A program made the translations under genes and the position numbers. DNA of 41,024 nt from Chloroflexaceae bacterium (GTDB lineage Bacteria; Chloroflexota; Chloroflexia; Chloroflexales; Chloroflexaceae): positions 1-41,024 of the forward strand of contig JAAUSY010000015.1 of NCBI GenBank assembly GCA_012032475.1, written 5' to 3'. Each line of letters opens with the position of its first letter. Positions within the stretch are counted from its first letter, which is position 1. Shown one piece after another: positions 14,479 through 23,893 of the stretch. The notes beneath the pieces are model-generated. The model saw only the letters and a program-made list of their open reading frames with translations, searched no databases and had not been told where the DNA came from.

Positions 14479-17400
14479 TTATCCGCCTCCTTCCTGCTCC
14501 GCCTCCAGTTCTGGCAGCGACGACCACACCTCCAGCGTTATCTGACCACTTCCCAGAAACAGGTATAGCCCATCCGGGCGGGTGACCACCTGGTCAGTCT
14601 GGGCCGACCCATGCTCCCACACCACGGTCCCATTCAGACGAATGCGTCCGGAGGTCATCGGGGGGAGCACCACCTCCCCCCCGGTGCCAGCCGGCGCATC
14701 GAGCACTAACCGCATCTCCGTTTCGCCGTCGTAGGACCACGCCACCTGAAGGTCGCCGCTCTGGAGCGGCAGCGTGCCGCGAACCTCGGCGAGTTCGTGC
14801 GGGCCAGGCCGGACCTGCCAGGTATCGGGACCGTCCGACGGGCACCCAGAACCCAGGTTGTCAGGAACCAGGTGGGAGCGCCGCCCCACCCGTGTGAGAG
14901 CGCTGCCCAGTAATGGCGGTCTGCGGTAAACCCCTCCCACCAGGTCGTGGCTCCGCGGTCCAGCAAATACCCGTAGTAGCGCTCGATGACCTCCAGCGCG
15001 TCGGGAAGGCGCTGTGCCTGTCCCAGCGCCTCCAGCACCCAGTACATCCCATAAATTTCCACATTGGGGGCGGACGGGTCGGGCGAGAGTAGTTCCAGGA
15101 GCGCATCGGCCACGCGCTGCTGCTCACCCTCCGGAACCAGGCCGTAGGCCAGGGTCCACGCCTGGGCCTGCGGGGTCGGAGCATAGGCCGTCCCATTCAC
15201 GATAGTGGCAACATACCTCCCCTGCTCCGGGCGATACAGTTGAAGGTTGATCTGGTCGCGGACCAGGCCGGCCTTCCGACGCCAGGTCCGGGCGTGCGAC
15301 GCGTCGCCGGTGTGTTCGGCAAGGTCGGCAGCTTTCAGGAGCGTCGCATAGTAGAGGGCATTGAGCGCGGTAGACTGCCCATACCAACTCGTCGAGGCCG
15401 CCCAGTCTATCAGGACAATCTGATCCCGCCCGCTCCAGTGCTTCACTGGAATATCCAGCAGATGGGTCGTTGCGTTCTCATAGGTCTCCAGGTAGGCAAG
15501 CAAATCAACCAGAGCCGGATAGACCTGCGAAAGAAACGCAGCGTCGGCCGTCAGCCGCCAGTAGTCATCCAGGCTCAACACCCAGAGCATCCCATAATCC
15601 AGCAAGAGCGTCTTTCCCCCGTTGGGCGCGAGCGCCGTGGGTTGGCCCTGGTCAAACGCCTCTGCCATGAACCACAACCCCCGCCGCAGCAGGCAAGCAT
15701 CCCCAGAAACCACCTGGTTCACATGGTCAACCGCAAAAGCATCCCCCCACCACTGCCCCCGCTCACGCCAGGGGTCGGCGTAGGCGTCGGTCATGTTCGG
15801 GTAGAGCGTCTCGACCCCCACCTGCCATATCTGGTTCAGTCGCTCACTGGAGGAATGAAACTCCCCCCGCTGCTCGTCCAGGTAGCGTTCCTCATAGACC
15901 TGGATGTGCTGCAAATGGACCGCGGATTGCGCCGCTCCCCAAACTGCCACGAGGATGTACCGTCCGGCGCGGGTGTCGAGCGTCGAAATGGGGCGTATCG
16001 TCCCATCCAGAACCCACGAGTCGGTCTGGTTCCACTCCTGGTGGAGCGATCCAGGGAAGGGGAGCGGGCGCTTGCCCTGCCACAACCGCTCATCCCACCC
16101 GATATCCACGATGGTACCCGACGGGCCGCTCACCTCCGCAACCAGCCGCCCATGCACCACCCGGCCAAGGTCCAGCACCGCATAGGACGGGAGGGAGGTG
16201 AACGTCAGGTCCAGCCCGTTCTTCCGAGAAATGGCAACCGCCTCCGGCTGACGGACCGGCTCCGCCAGCAAGAGACGCCGACCGGCGTGATTCCCCTGCT
16301 GAAGCGGTAGATTCAACGATTGCGTTTGCTGCGAGGAGACACTGACCGGCCAGACCTGAGCGAGTTGACCCGTCAGCGAAAGATGGTGAACACCGGGCAG
16401 AACGTGCCTGGAGAAGCGCAGCACATCGGGGTGCCGGGTCGTGCCCCCGTTTGTCCCCTGGTCCGGGTTCGGGGTTGAGGCCGGGTCCGGCGCGAGGGCT
16501 TCGTCGTCAAGATACACCCCAGGAACGGGAAGCGTTTCCGCCGCACCTTCGGAACCCGGCAACCGGGCCACCCCGACGTCCAGCGACCGGATAGTCTCAA
16601 TCGTGATAGTGACGGGCTGAACAACCTCGAAAGCCGTGGGATGGTCGGGCGAGGTAGTCGTCAGCAGTTCGCCCACCTGCTGGCCCGGTGCCAACCGCCC
16701 GATATCCCAGACATTCACGGTCATTGGCACATTGACGAGGAAGGGGATTGAGCGTGGTTGATAGGCCGCAGCAGAGGCAGCGCCAGGCACCGCCGCCGGC
16801 CAAGACGCATCCACAAACGAGGGCATCATCCAGGTGCGCGGAAGCAGGCGCAAATCGAGCAACTCCGTCGGTCCAATCAATCCCCAGGCATGGACCAGCG
16901 CCCCATCCTGCTGCCACGCCGTTGATAAAAGCGCCTTCCAGTGGGGGCCAGTGCGCTCGAAGACCAGGTGCTCACCCCGACGGGTAGTTCCCTCGATATG
17001 GGCTTGCAAAGCGGGCGCAACGGACTCGGAGCGGCGGAAATTCGGGGCCCACTGCACCAGGACCGCCACCAGGTGCGGGCCGGGCTGAAGCGTGCCCAGG
17101 GCATAGCGGTCATATTCACGGGTGTGCTGCGAAAAACGGGCCGGGCCGCGCCCGACCCAGACCCCATCTATCCAGACTTCGTAGCGAGTATCAGCAAAGA
17201 TTGCCAGGGTGACCCCCGCCATCGGGCTATCGAGCGAAAACCCCCGCCGAAACAGCGTCACTTCGTGTGTGGCGGTCATCTCCGCGTGGCTCCAGATGGG
17301 CGTATTCTGAGAAAAAGAGTCGGGCGATGAGTTCAGGACGAACGGAAGATGCACCATGGTCGTCTCGGTCATCGCATGGGCAAGGGCCGGTGCGCAAGAA

Positions 17401-17570
17401 CTGGCAGAAGCAGGGGATTCGGGCAGCCCGGAGGAGGCAGGGGAGGCCACATCGGGAAGTTCCCGCAGCCCCCGGACCCGCGGGATTCCCGCCAGGCCCA
17501 CCAACCAGGCCCCGCCGACCAGAACCATGAATACGGCGAAGGACCAGGAAATCCGAGACGCATCGCTCAT
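14479..17570 (-). CDS. GH78-like alpha-L-rhamnosidase, membrane-anchored/secreted, frame broken near the C-terminus
   Basis: This is a large exported glycosidase of about 1,030 aa when the two frames are joined. An N-terminal membrane segment (residues 8-30) is followed by a Ser/Ala/Pro-rich linker containing HLPFVLNSS. Beta-sandwich carbohydrate-binding-like domains come next, then an (alpha/alpha)6 barrel. Its GH78 signature DPWRERGQWWGDAF lies near residues 595-610 and SHGWGGAPTWFL near 895. The first frame then loses similarity, while a second frame (from about 14840 down to 14479) supplies the expected GH78 C-terminal beta-domain (WQVRPGPHELAEVRGTLPL...). One missing base at the GGG run 14840-14842 would join them. 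The start ATG overlaps the previous stop (ATGA). alpha-L-Rhamnosidases remove terminal rhamnose; the substrate here is unknown. Confidence 0.82.
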
Positions 17571-19062
17571 GGCGCTCCCTGATGCTCCAGGCCACCCCTA
17601 CTACCGCCACAGGCAACCACTACCAGCGGATGGTCATAGCGTTCATCCGCGAAGGTCCGCACCTCCCGGCACCGGGATTGAAAGGCGGCATCGTTTGCGA
17701 GGCCGGCGGGGGGGCCGTGGTGGAGCACCAGGTAGTCCGGGCGAAACTGCCGAAACGCCCAGAGCGTGGAGTCGTCATACGTTCGGGTGCCAGGCAGGTG
17801 GCGGGCCACCTCCGGCTGGATTAGCCCAGCAAAGTCTATCATCCGCCGCTGCGCATAGTAGCCGATGATGCCCACCTCCAGCGTGCCCACGCTGGCGTCC
17901 GGCGGGGTGTGGGTGTGCAGCCACTCCCCCACCTCGCGGTAGATACCCAGGCGCGTATCGTTCATGTCCTTCAGCGCCAGAAACAGGTAGGCATGGGGAA
18001 AAAACACGAGAAGCATGAGCGACCCCGCCACGGCATTCCGCCACCCGCCGCGGACCCCGCGGCTCACCACCCGCCCGGCCCACTCGACTCCCACCGAAAC
18101 GAGCACGATCAGCCCCGCCACCACCGGGCCGTAATACCAGAAATAGTTGGGGACACCAAGCCACGCATAGGCAGCCAGGTAGAGCAGGCTCCAGCTCAGC
18201 ACGAGCAACCAGGAAGGCCGGCGCACCAGCAGCAAGAACACCCCGGCACCCGCCACGACCAGTTGGAAACGGAACCACGAGACTTGCCAGTAGTCCAGGC
18301 CATAGCGCAGAAAGCCTTCGAAAAAACTGGTGGCGTCGCTCATCATCCCTGATACTGCTTGGCCGCCAGGGTGCCAGGCAGCGGGGAGCCAAAATAGCCC
18401 CAGGAAAAGAGAAACCAGGGGGCAATGAAGAGCGCATAGAGCACCCCATAGGCCCCGGCGGTGCGCCAGAGCCGCCCCCAGGGAGCCGGGGAGGTCAGAG
18501 CGGTGAGCAGCAGGGAGACCCCCGCGCTCCCGGCGGCCAGGACCCCGTCGGCGCGGGTGAGCGTGGCGAGCGCCAGCAAGAACGCGGCCCAGACGATGCG
18601 CTGGTGAGCACAGGCCAGAAACCCGAAGAGCACCAGCGCAATGACCAGCGGCATTTCGCCGCCAAGTGTGCTCATGAGGAGGTGCGAGGTCGGCAGGAGG
18701 AGCAACCCGACCCCTCCGGCAAGCGGGGTGCGCCAGACCTTCCCCAGGTACCAGAAGGCCAACCCCCCCAGCGCCAGGCTGATGCAGCCAAGCACATTGC
18801 CGGCCAGAGGGATATCCACCCCGGCCTTGGCGACCAGCGCTAGAACCAGCGCATAGAGCGGGGTTGTCGTGCTCAGGACGCGTTCTCCCTCGTTGTAGAC
18901 GAAGCCAGCGCCATGGGCAAGGTTGGCCGCGTAGCGGTAGGTGATGTAGGGGTCATCGAAGTTCCGGGCGTGGTAGAACCCTATCAACCCGACCAGCACC
19001 AGCGCCGTCCAGAGCCAGGCCAGCGCATCAAGCCGTCGAAATCTGAGGGGGGCGGGGTTCAT
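17567..19062 (-). CDS. Polytopic membrane glycosyltransferase-like protein (GT39/ArnT-like), split by a frame change
   Basis: The region is read as two frames, 239 aa (19062-18343) and 259 aa (18346-17567), that together look like one membrane protein of about 498 aa. The first half has an N-terminal helix, then NFDDPYITYRYAANLA, the acidic loop typical of lipid-sugar-dependent glycosyltransferases, several helices, and a TRADGVL loop. It ends SPLPGTLAAKQYQG, where homologous proteins normally continue. The second half resumes with FFEGFLRYGLDYW, more helices and a soluble tail containing DASVGTLEVGIIGYYAQRRMIDFAG. An extra base in the CCC run at 18347-18349 would fuse them without loss. Alternatively they are two coupled genes with an ATGA overlap. 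It overlaps the DUF2079 gene upstream and the GH78 gene downstream. Confidence 0.72.
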
Positions 19063-22034
19063 TCTGGCAACGACTCAAGATAGTCAGCGAACATCCCATT
19101 GTGGCGCGTTGAATAGCCGCGCTCCAGCGCAGCAAAATCCCCCTCCCAGGCCAGCACCCCGAACGGGCTGTCAGGAGTGAGCAGCGCCACAAGGCCGGGC
19201 CTTTCGGTGTCGTGAATATCCAGCACGATGTGGGTGACCTGCGGGGGAATATGCTCCGGCTCCGGCACCCGGAGCATCAGGCGTTCCCCGAAGCTCATCG
19301 TAACCTCATATTGCCCACTGACATGCGCCCCGATGTGTGGGCTGATCAGGAGATAGGAATGCGGCGGAACTGCGGCGATCACCTGGTTGAAGGCGTGTAA
19401 TCGCTCATAGTTGACCTGGAGCATCGTCCAGTCTCTCTGCCGTCCCCAGGGAAGCGGAGCAAAGAGATAGCTGCTCACCAGGGCACACCCCAGGATAAAA
19501 GCGGCCACCGCAGTCAGCCACCGGTGGCGGTACGATGGCGACAGCACCGGCAGCACACGAGCCACCCCGAAAATCACTCCGATCATAATCCATGGCAGCA
19601 GCGTTGCGCCATACTGAAACCCGGTCAGTTGAGAAACCGCAGACTCAGGGTTTGCCAGAAACAACATCGCAAAGGCCGGCCCCGCCCCCACGACTACCGG
19701 CCCCGCCGCCAGTACCAGCCAGCCCACGGGCAAAAACAGGTAGACCAGGTTTTCAAACTTTTTCTGGATTGCCACGACCTCGAAAACCCGCTGTGGGTGG
19801 GCCACCAGAGTGTGTACGATAGCCTCCAGCGACCCGCCAAGCTCCGAATAGTGGCCGGCGAGGTAGGGGTTACCTGCGGAGTGGTAGAGGTACATGTTTG
19901 GAATTATCACCTTCATTGCCACCAGAAACCAGAGCATTCCCGCGGCAATCGTGACGAGGCCGGTGACCCGATAGCGTGTCCAGAGAAGCACATACCCTCC
20001 AACTGCCACCACCGTCAAGGCAAGCTCTTCCTTCACCAGCAGCAGTAGCACCATCCCGATCCAGTAGCCAGTGAGTCGTCTAGTCCGCAGGGCATAGATA
20101 CTTCCAATAACGAGGGGAGGCACAAAGGCGACTTCGTGGAAATCCAATTGACAGACCCAGTGGAAGGGGGGCAGCAGGACATAGGCCGCGGCCACCGCCA
20201 GGCCAAAAGCGGTGTGCCCGGTTTCGTGCCGGCCCAGCAGGTAGACCAGCACACTTCCCCCGGCCATCGCAATGGCCTGGATGACCAGCAGAACCCACGG
20301 TTCCTGCCCGGCCAGCAGGTAGAAGGGCACGGTCAGCAAAAGAATGGGCGACACATGCATGCAGAACTGGGCCATGTGTTCTCTCAGGCGGGGCCAGTCT
20401 CCGAAGGAGACGCAGTAGATGGCTTCTTCGAACACCCCCAGGTCATAGAAGGCTGTTTGGAAGTTCAGGTGCCGCGCCACGGAGATAGCCGCGACCAGGA
20501 CGACCGAAGCTCCCGCCAGCACTGCCGCCAGCACCAATCCTCCCCGTTCCGAGAGCATCCCCCGCGAACGCTCCGGCTCACTCTCGCCTACTAGTTCCGC
20601 AGCCTGCCACGCCTTGAGGGCCACCACCGCCCCGGCCACCAGCACCAGCACGGCCTGGTTATACCCGTTCGAGCGGATGTCCGCGTGATAGGCGGCGTAG
20701 GCCAGCGCCAGGCTCACGAGCATGGGAACTGCAACGTATTCAAAGCGGCGGATGAACGGCCCTTCCAACGCTCTGCGATGGACCAGGAAGCCCCACCACC
20801 CCGCCCATGCCAGGCTCAACCCCAGGAAAAAGAGCCACACCGGCATCGTCTGGAAGGCCAGCGCGGGGAAGAGGAGCAAAACCCCGTGGAGTATCAGTAC
20901 CACGATGAGTGGCGCAAAGGTCCACCTATCGCGGCGCAGGAGCAACACAAAGGAGACGCCGTACCGCCAGCGGAGCATGGCCGCAACCCCCCACGAAACG
21001 CCAACCACGCCCAGAGCCACACTAGCATAGCCCCCCGGAAGGGGAAACGGAGCACCGACCCACTGGCTCCAGACCCAGGCAAATCCGATGCTCCCGATGC
21101 CCCCGACCATCGCATGGAGCAGCATCCACTTGAAAGAGGTATGCCACACCAGGACCAGCGCGGCCACCGCCAGCAAGAGATAGGCCCCGGCCAGGACGCT
21201 GAGCCACAGGGTGCCTGGAGAAGCCACCACCACGGTGAGAAACAGCAGCACCCCACCGGCAACGGCCAATCCTCCCCACTCGGCTGCCGAGAAAAGCGCT
21301 CCCCTCTTGAGCCGGTCGAGCCAACCAATCCAACCCGATCCCTTCATCTTCTCATGAAGAAGGGGCGAGGAAGGGTTCCGATAGAGCGTTATCTCGCCGG
21401 TCTGGTACGGGGCCAGGTTCGGGAGCGAACGCAACCTCCGCCGTGAGGTGAAGCGCCCGATCAGCAGGCAGGTTACGCCATAGGCCAGCACCGGGAGCGG
21501 CACTCCTGGGATAAGTTTGAGGAACAAACGGGGCGACCAAGCGGAAACCGACGGCGCAACCAAGCGGAAATCGCTGAGGGCAACCCCAAGGCTGCGCAGG
21601 TCTCCGGCTCCAGGCGTAAACCGGGCTGCCTTCAGGCGTATCTGGTGGGTCTCATCAATGTTGACCAGGACCTGGTAGCACCGCCACTCCGCTCGCACGA
21701 TGAACGAACCACTGTGCCATGCGCCGCTTTCCAGGTGGATGAGCGATGGGGATGCTCCTGGAGGGCGCGGCGAAGCCAACCGAAGCTGGAGGATGGCCGG
21801 CGATTGCCAGTCCCAGGAAGGGTTGACCACCAGAGCCGCCAGGGGGCCGGACCAACGGAAGGTTCCGTGCTCGTTGGTCTCCGGGTCATAGAAATGCTGC
21901 ATAAAGTGGTCGGCTTGCAGGTCGTCTGCCGCCAGGTGCAAGTCTTTCGGGACGAAGCGGACACCGACCAGGAGCGCCAGAATGGTGCCGGCGAGCACGA
22001 GCATCGGAAGGACATATCGCATCATTCGTTTCAT
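19059..22034 (-). CDS. Large DUF2079 polytopic membrane protein with an N-terminal extracytoplasmic domain
   Basis: This 991-aa integral membrane protein starts with one helix (VLPMLVLAGTILALLVGVRF) followed by a soluble domain of about 160 residues. A block of membrane helices then leads into a DUF2079 region, recognisable by YDLGVFEEAIYC, DFHEVAFVPPLVIG and LLLVKEELALTV. DUF2079 proteins are membrane proteins of unknown biochemistry, often beside sugar-transfer genes. The C-terminal 130 residues form a soluble domain. I choose the ATG at 22034 (MKRMMRYV) with GAGGG about ten bases upstream; the frame is open to a TTG at 22055. The stop overlaps the next gene (ATGA). It probably heads a four- to five-gene envelope operon. 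Confidence 0.8.
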   Translation of the reverse strand: MKRMMRYVLPMLVLAGTILALLVGVRFVPKDLHLAADDLQADHFMQHFYDPETNEHGTFRWSGPLAALVVNPSWDWQSPAILQLRLASPRPPGASPSLIHLESGAWHSGSFIVRAEWRCYQVLVNIDETHQIRLKAARFTPGAGDLRSLGVALSDFRLVAPSVSAWSPRLFLKLIPGVPLPVLAYGVTCLLIGRFTSRRRLRSLPNLAPYQTGEITLYRNPSSPLLHEKMKGSGWIGWLDRLKRGALFSAAEWGGLAVAGGVLLFLTVVVASPGTLWLSVLAGAYLLLAVAALVLVWHTSFKWMLLHAMVGGIGSIGFAWVWSQWVGAPFPLPGGYASVALGVVGVSWGVAAMLRWRYGVSFVLLLRRDRWTFAPLIVVLILHGVLLLFPALAFQTMPVWLFFLGLSLAWAGWWGFLVHRRALEGPFIRRFEYVAVPMLVSLALAYAAYHADIRSNGYNQAVLVLVAGAVVALKAWQAAELVGESEPERSRGMLSERGGLVLAAVLAGASVVLVAAISVARHLNFQTAFYDLGVFEEAIYCVSFGDWPRLREHMAQFCMHVSPILLLTVPFYLLAGQEPWVLLVIQAIAMAGGSVLVYLLGRHETGHTAFGLAVAAAYVLLPPFHWVCQLDFHEVAFVPPLVIGSIYALRTRRLTGYWIGMVLLLLVKEELALTVVAVGGYVLLWTRYRVTGLVTIAAGMLWFLVAMKVIIPNMYLYHSAGNPYLAGHYSELGGSLEAIVHTLVAHPQRVFEVVAIQKKFENLVYLFLPVGWLVLAAGPVVVGAGPAFAMLFLANPESAVSQLTGFQYGATLLPWIMIGVIFGVARVLPVLSPSYRHRWLTAVAAFILGCALVSSYLFAPLPWGRQRDWTMLQVNYERLHAFNQVIAAVPPHSYLLISPHIGAHVSGQYEVTMSFGERLMLRVPEPEHIPPQVTHIVLDIHDTERPGLVALLTPDSPFGVLAWEGDFAALERGYSTRHNGMFADYLESLPE

Positions 22035-22062
22035 TCGTTCGTTAGCCCTCACCAATCGGGAA

Positions 22063-22095
22063 ACTCACGCATCACTCACGCATCACTCGCGCATC
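22063..22095. repeat. Three tandem 11-bp direct repeats
   Basis: ACTCACGCATC occurs at 22063-22073 and 22074-22084, and as ACTCGCGCATC at 22085-22095. The 11-bp period places each copy on nearly the same DNA face. It lies 29-61 bp upstream of the DUF2079 start, so in the leader or promoter of that operon. Confidence 0.85.
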
Positions 22096-22104
22096 TATGG
22101 ATGG

Positions 22105-22201
22105 AGGTAGTCCTGCACAAAGGAGTGATGCGGTCTCCCTTGGGCAGGTTCCGAATCTTTTATAAGGGTGTGTGCACCACTCTGGTATGCAGGACTACCT
22201 G
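22105..22201. repeat. Spaced imperfect inverted repeat at the epimerase 3' end
   Basis: AGGTAGTCCTGCA at 22105-22117 is repeated in exact reverse complement at 22189-22201. With a further GAGTGATGC/GAGTGGTGC block inside each arm, about 22 of 27 positions match. The arms enclose about 43 bp containing an AT-rich TTATAA-like stretch. The right arm runs into the last codons of the epimerase gene. The whole gap 22056-22194 is explained by this element and the 11-bp repeats. Confidence 0.7.
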
Positions 22202-23250
22202 GATGGATAGTCCAGCCGGTCGGAAAGCACCGACCGTATCAGTTTGTCTTCCTGCCGCACCCACGCACAGAGGCAATCTATCCCTGCGGCAATGGAAATC
22301 TGGGGTCGCCAGCCAAAATCCTGGGCGGCCTTGCGAATATCCGCGACGAACACGCGCTGGTCGCCGGGCCGCCAGTCGCTATAGCGTGGTCGGGTGGGTT
22401 GGTCGTGCCTGGTTTCGAGCAGGGCCAGCAGTTCGAGCAGCGACATCTGGTTGGTCGGACCGCCACCAATGTTGTAGACCTCGCCGTTGGTGCGGTCAAT
22501 GTGCTCAACCGCCTGGAGGTAGCACCGCACTAGGTCGTCAATAAAGAGCACATCGCGCACCTGCCGCCCATCGCCATAGATGGTAATCGGGCCATCCAGC
22601 AGCGCGGCGATGATGAACCAGGCCACCCATCCCTGGTCCTCTATTCCGAACTGGCGGATACCATAGATGCACGACTGCCGAAACACGACGGTCCGCATTC
22701 CATAGATGCGGGCGTAATCCCGCACATACTGGTCGGCGGCTCCCTTGGAGCAACCGTAGGGCGAATAGAAATCGAGCGGGGCAGCTTCGTCCACCCCCTC
22801 TGGCAGGGTGGTGTATTGATAGCGTCCGTCGCGCAGTTCGAAGCCCAGGTTTTCCATCTTGCCGTAGACCTTGTTGGTCGAGGCATAGAGGATGATCGGG
22901 TTGCTCCCGCTCTGGCGCACCGCCTCCAGCAGGTTGAACGTTCCCAACGCGTTGATATCAAAATCTTCGCGCGGGTTGGTGACGGAGGTGGTGACAGCGA
23001 CCTGAGCCGCCAGGTGCAGCACGACATCGGCATCGGCGTGGCTCAATATGGCGGCACGCAATCCATCGAAGTCGCGGATATCCTGCTGCACAAAGACCAT
23101 ATCTCCCTGGGGACGCAGCCAGTCCAGATTTTCCTGGGTCCCACGACGGGACAGGTTATCGAGAACGACCACCTCGTGTCCGGCATCGAGCAGCGCCTTG
23201 CTGATATTGCAGCCAATGAAGCCTGCTCCGCCTGTTACAATCCATTTCAC
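22195..23250 (-). CDS. CDP-paratose 2-epimerase-like NAD-dependent sugar epimerase (SDR)
   Basis: This 351-aa extended short-chain dehydrogenase/reductase acts on a nucleotide sugar. The Rossmann motif TGGAGFIG is at residues 6-13, the catalytic Ser/Thr region at ASTNKVYG, and the catalytic pair at YSPYGCSKGAADQYV. The STNKVYG and GCSKGAADQY signatures, and the later VFRQSCIYGIRQFG, are those of the CDP-paratose (tyvelose) 2-epimerase group; plain UDP-glucose 4-epimerases differ there. The start is GTG at 23250, with GAGGAG about nine bases upstream. It probably supplies a dideoxy or related sugar for the surface glycan made by the downstream membrane proteins. Confidence 0.85.
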   Translation of the reverse strand: MKWIVTGGAGFIGCNISKALLDAGHEVVVLDNLSRRGTQENLDWLRPQGDMVFVQQDIRDFDGLRAAILSHADADVVLHLAAQVAVTTSVTNPREDFDINALGTFNLLEAVRQSGSNPIILYASTNKVYGKMENLGFELRDGRYQYTTLPEGVDEAAPLDFYSPYGCSKGAADQYVRDYARIYGMRTVVFRQSCIYGIRQFGIEDQGWVAWFIIAALLDGPITIYGDGRQVRDVLFIDDLVRCYLQAVEHIDRTNGEVYNIGGGPTNQMSLLELLALLETRHDQPTRPRYSDWRPGDQRVFVADIRKAAQDFGWRPQISIAAGIDCLCAWVRQEDKLIRSVLSDRLDYPSR

Positions 23251-23358
23251 CGTTGTTTTCTCCTCTGTTGGAGCCTACGGCTCTCGCTATCTATACCTGA
23301 GATTTCGCATCGGCCAGAGTAGAGAATTCCCTAATTGCTGGAGCGCAAACCCGCAGGC

Positions 23359-23387
23359 ATGATAGCACACGCAGGGGTTTCAGGCAA
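23359..23387 (-). promoter_or_regulatory. Promoter of the epimerase gene
   Basis: On the minus strand TTGCCT (23387-23382) is followed by a 17-bp spacer and TATCAT (23364-23359), preceded by TGC, an extended -10. The leader to the GTG at 23250 would be about 100 nt. The 11-bp repeats at 23395-23427 begin 8 bp upstream of the -35. Confidence 0.65.
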
Positions 23388-23394
23388 CGCAACG

Positions 23395-23427
23395 ATGGGG
23401 CGAGCATGGGGCGAACATGGGGCGAGA
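23395..23427. repeat. Three tandem 11-bp direct repeats between divergent promoters
   Basis: ATGGGGCGAGC (23395-23405), ATGGGGCGAAC (23406-23416) and ATGGGGCGAGA (23417-23427) lie head to tail. The array sits just upstream of the -35 of the minus-strand epimerase promoter and about 75 bp upstream of the plus-strand -10 at 23507. This is the usual position of activator sites. Confidence 0.85.
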
Positions 23428-23503
23428 TCTGGTTCGGTGCCTGGATATTGGATATGGCGCAGGTGAGGTTTTATGACCAGCCGGAGCATGGGTGCTCAAC
23501 CGG

Positions 23504-23512
23504 TGCTATAAT
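23504..23512 (+). promoter_or_regulatory. Extended -10 promoter (TGCTATAAT)
   Basis: A consensus TATAAT at 23507-23512 with TGC in front has no recognisable -35. The predicted start site (about 23519) rules out the upstream Met at 23492 as the start of the following gene and supports the GTG at 23582. Confidence 0.65.
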
Positions 23513-23581
23513 ACGTTCTGTGGAAAGCATTTCGCAGTTCGAGCTTTGGGTTTTGAGGTTCGAGGGCGAGGAGTGTGTTTT

Positions 23582-23893
23582 GTGACAACTATCTCTCAAG
23601 ATATTGACTCAGAAGATGTGCGAATGAAACGGGACCGGACCCTGGCGACCAAATTTCGGCCCGGCGAACGGGTATGGATGGTCGGGGAGCAGTATGACCC
23701 CGTGTTCAATACCTGGCGCATCGACGTGGTGCGGGCCGGCGGGCAGGGTCAATGGATGCGCCAGCGCTATACGTATGATATCCCTACGGGCGTGGTCTAC
23801 TTTTTTGGCGAGCGTCCCCTCAGCGATGAAGAATTTGCGCTCGTGCGGCGAACGGGGAAAGCGTTTTTGGGCGAGCACAGGGGTGGGGAATGA
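23582..23893 (+). CDS. Small uncharacterised soluble protein coupled to ccdA-like gene
   Basis: I do not recognise this protein of about 103 aa. The start is the GTG at 23582, eight bases after GAGGAG and about 60 nt after a predicted transcription start. It is hydrophilic with no membrane segment or cysteine pair. A central block FRPGERVWMVGEQYDPVFNTWRIDVV is followed by a stretch rich in Tyr and aromatic residues (RYTYDIPTGVVYFFGERPL). Its pattern of short beta strands suggests a small barrel-like domain. The stop overlaps the next start as ATGA, so it is translated with the CcdA-type transporter. A role beside thiol-disulfide traffic is only inferred from position. Confidence 0.65.
   Translation: MTTISQDIDSEDVRMKRDRTLATKFRPGERVWMVGEQYDPVFNTWRIDVVRAGGQGQWMRQRYTYDIPTGVVYFFGERPLSDEEFALVRRTGKAFLGEHRGGE

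Noticed and set aside
22063-23427. CRISPR array
   Set aside because: The repeats are 11 bp, contiguous and only three copies, without spacers or cas genes.
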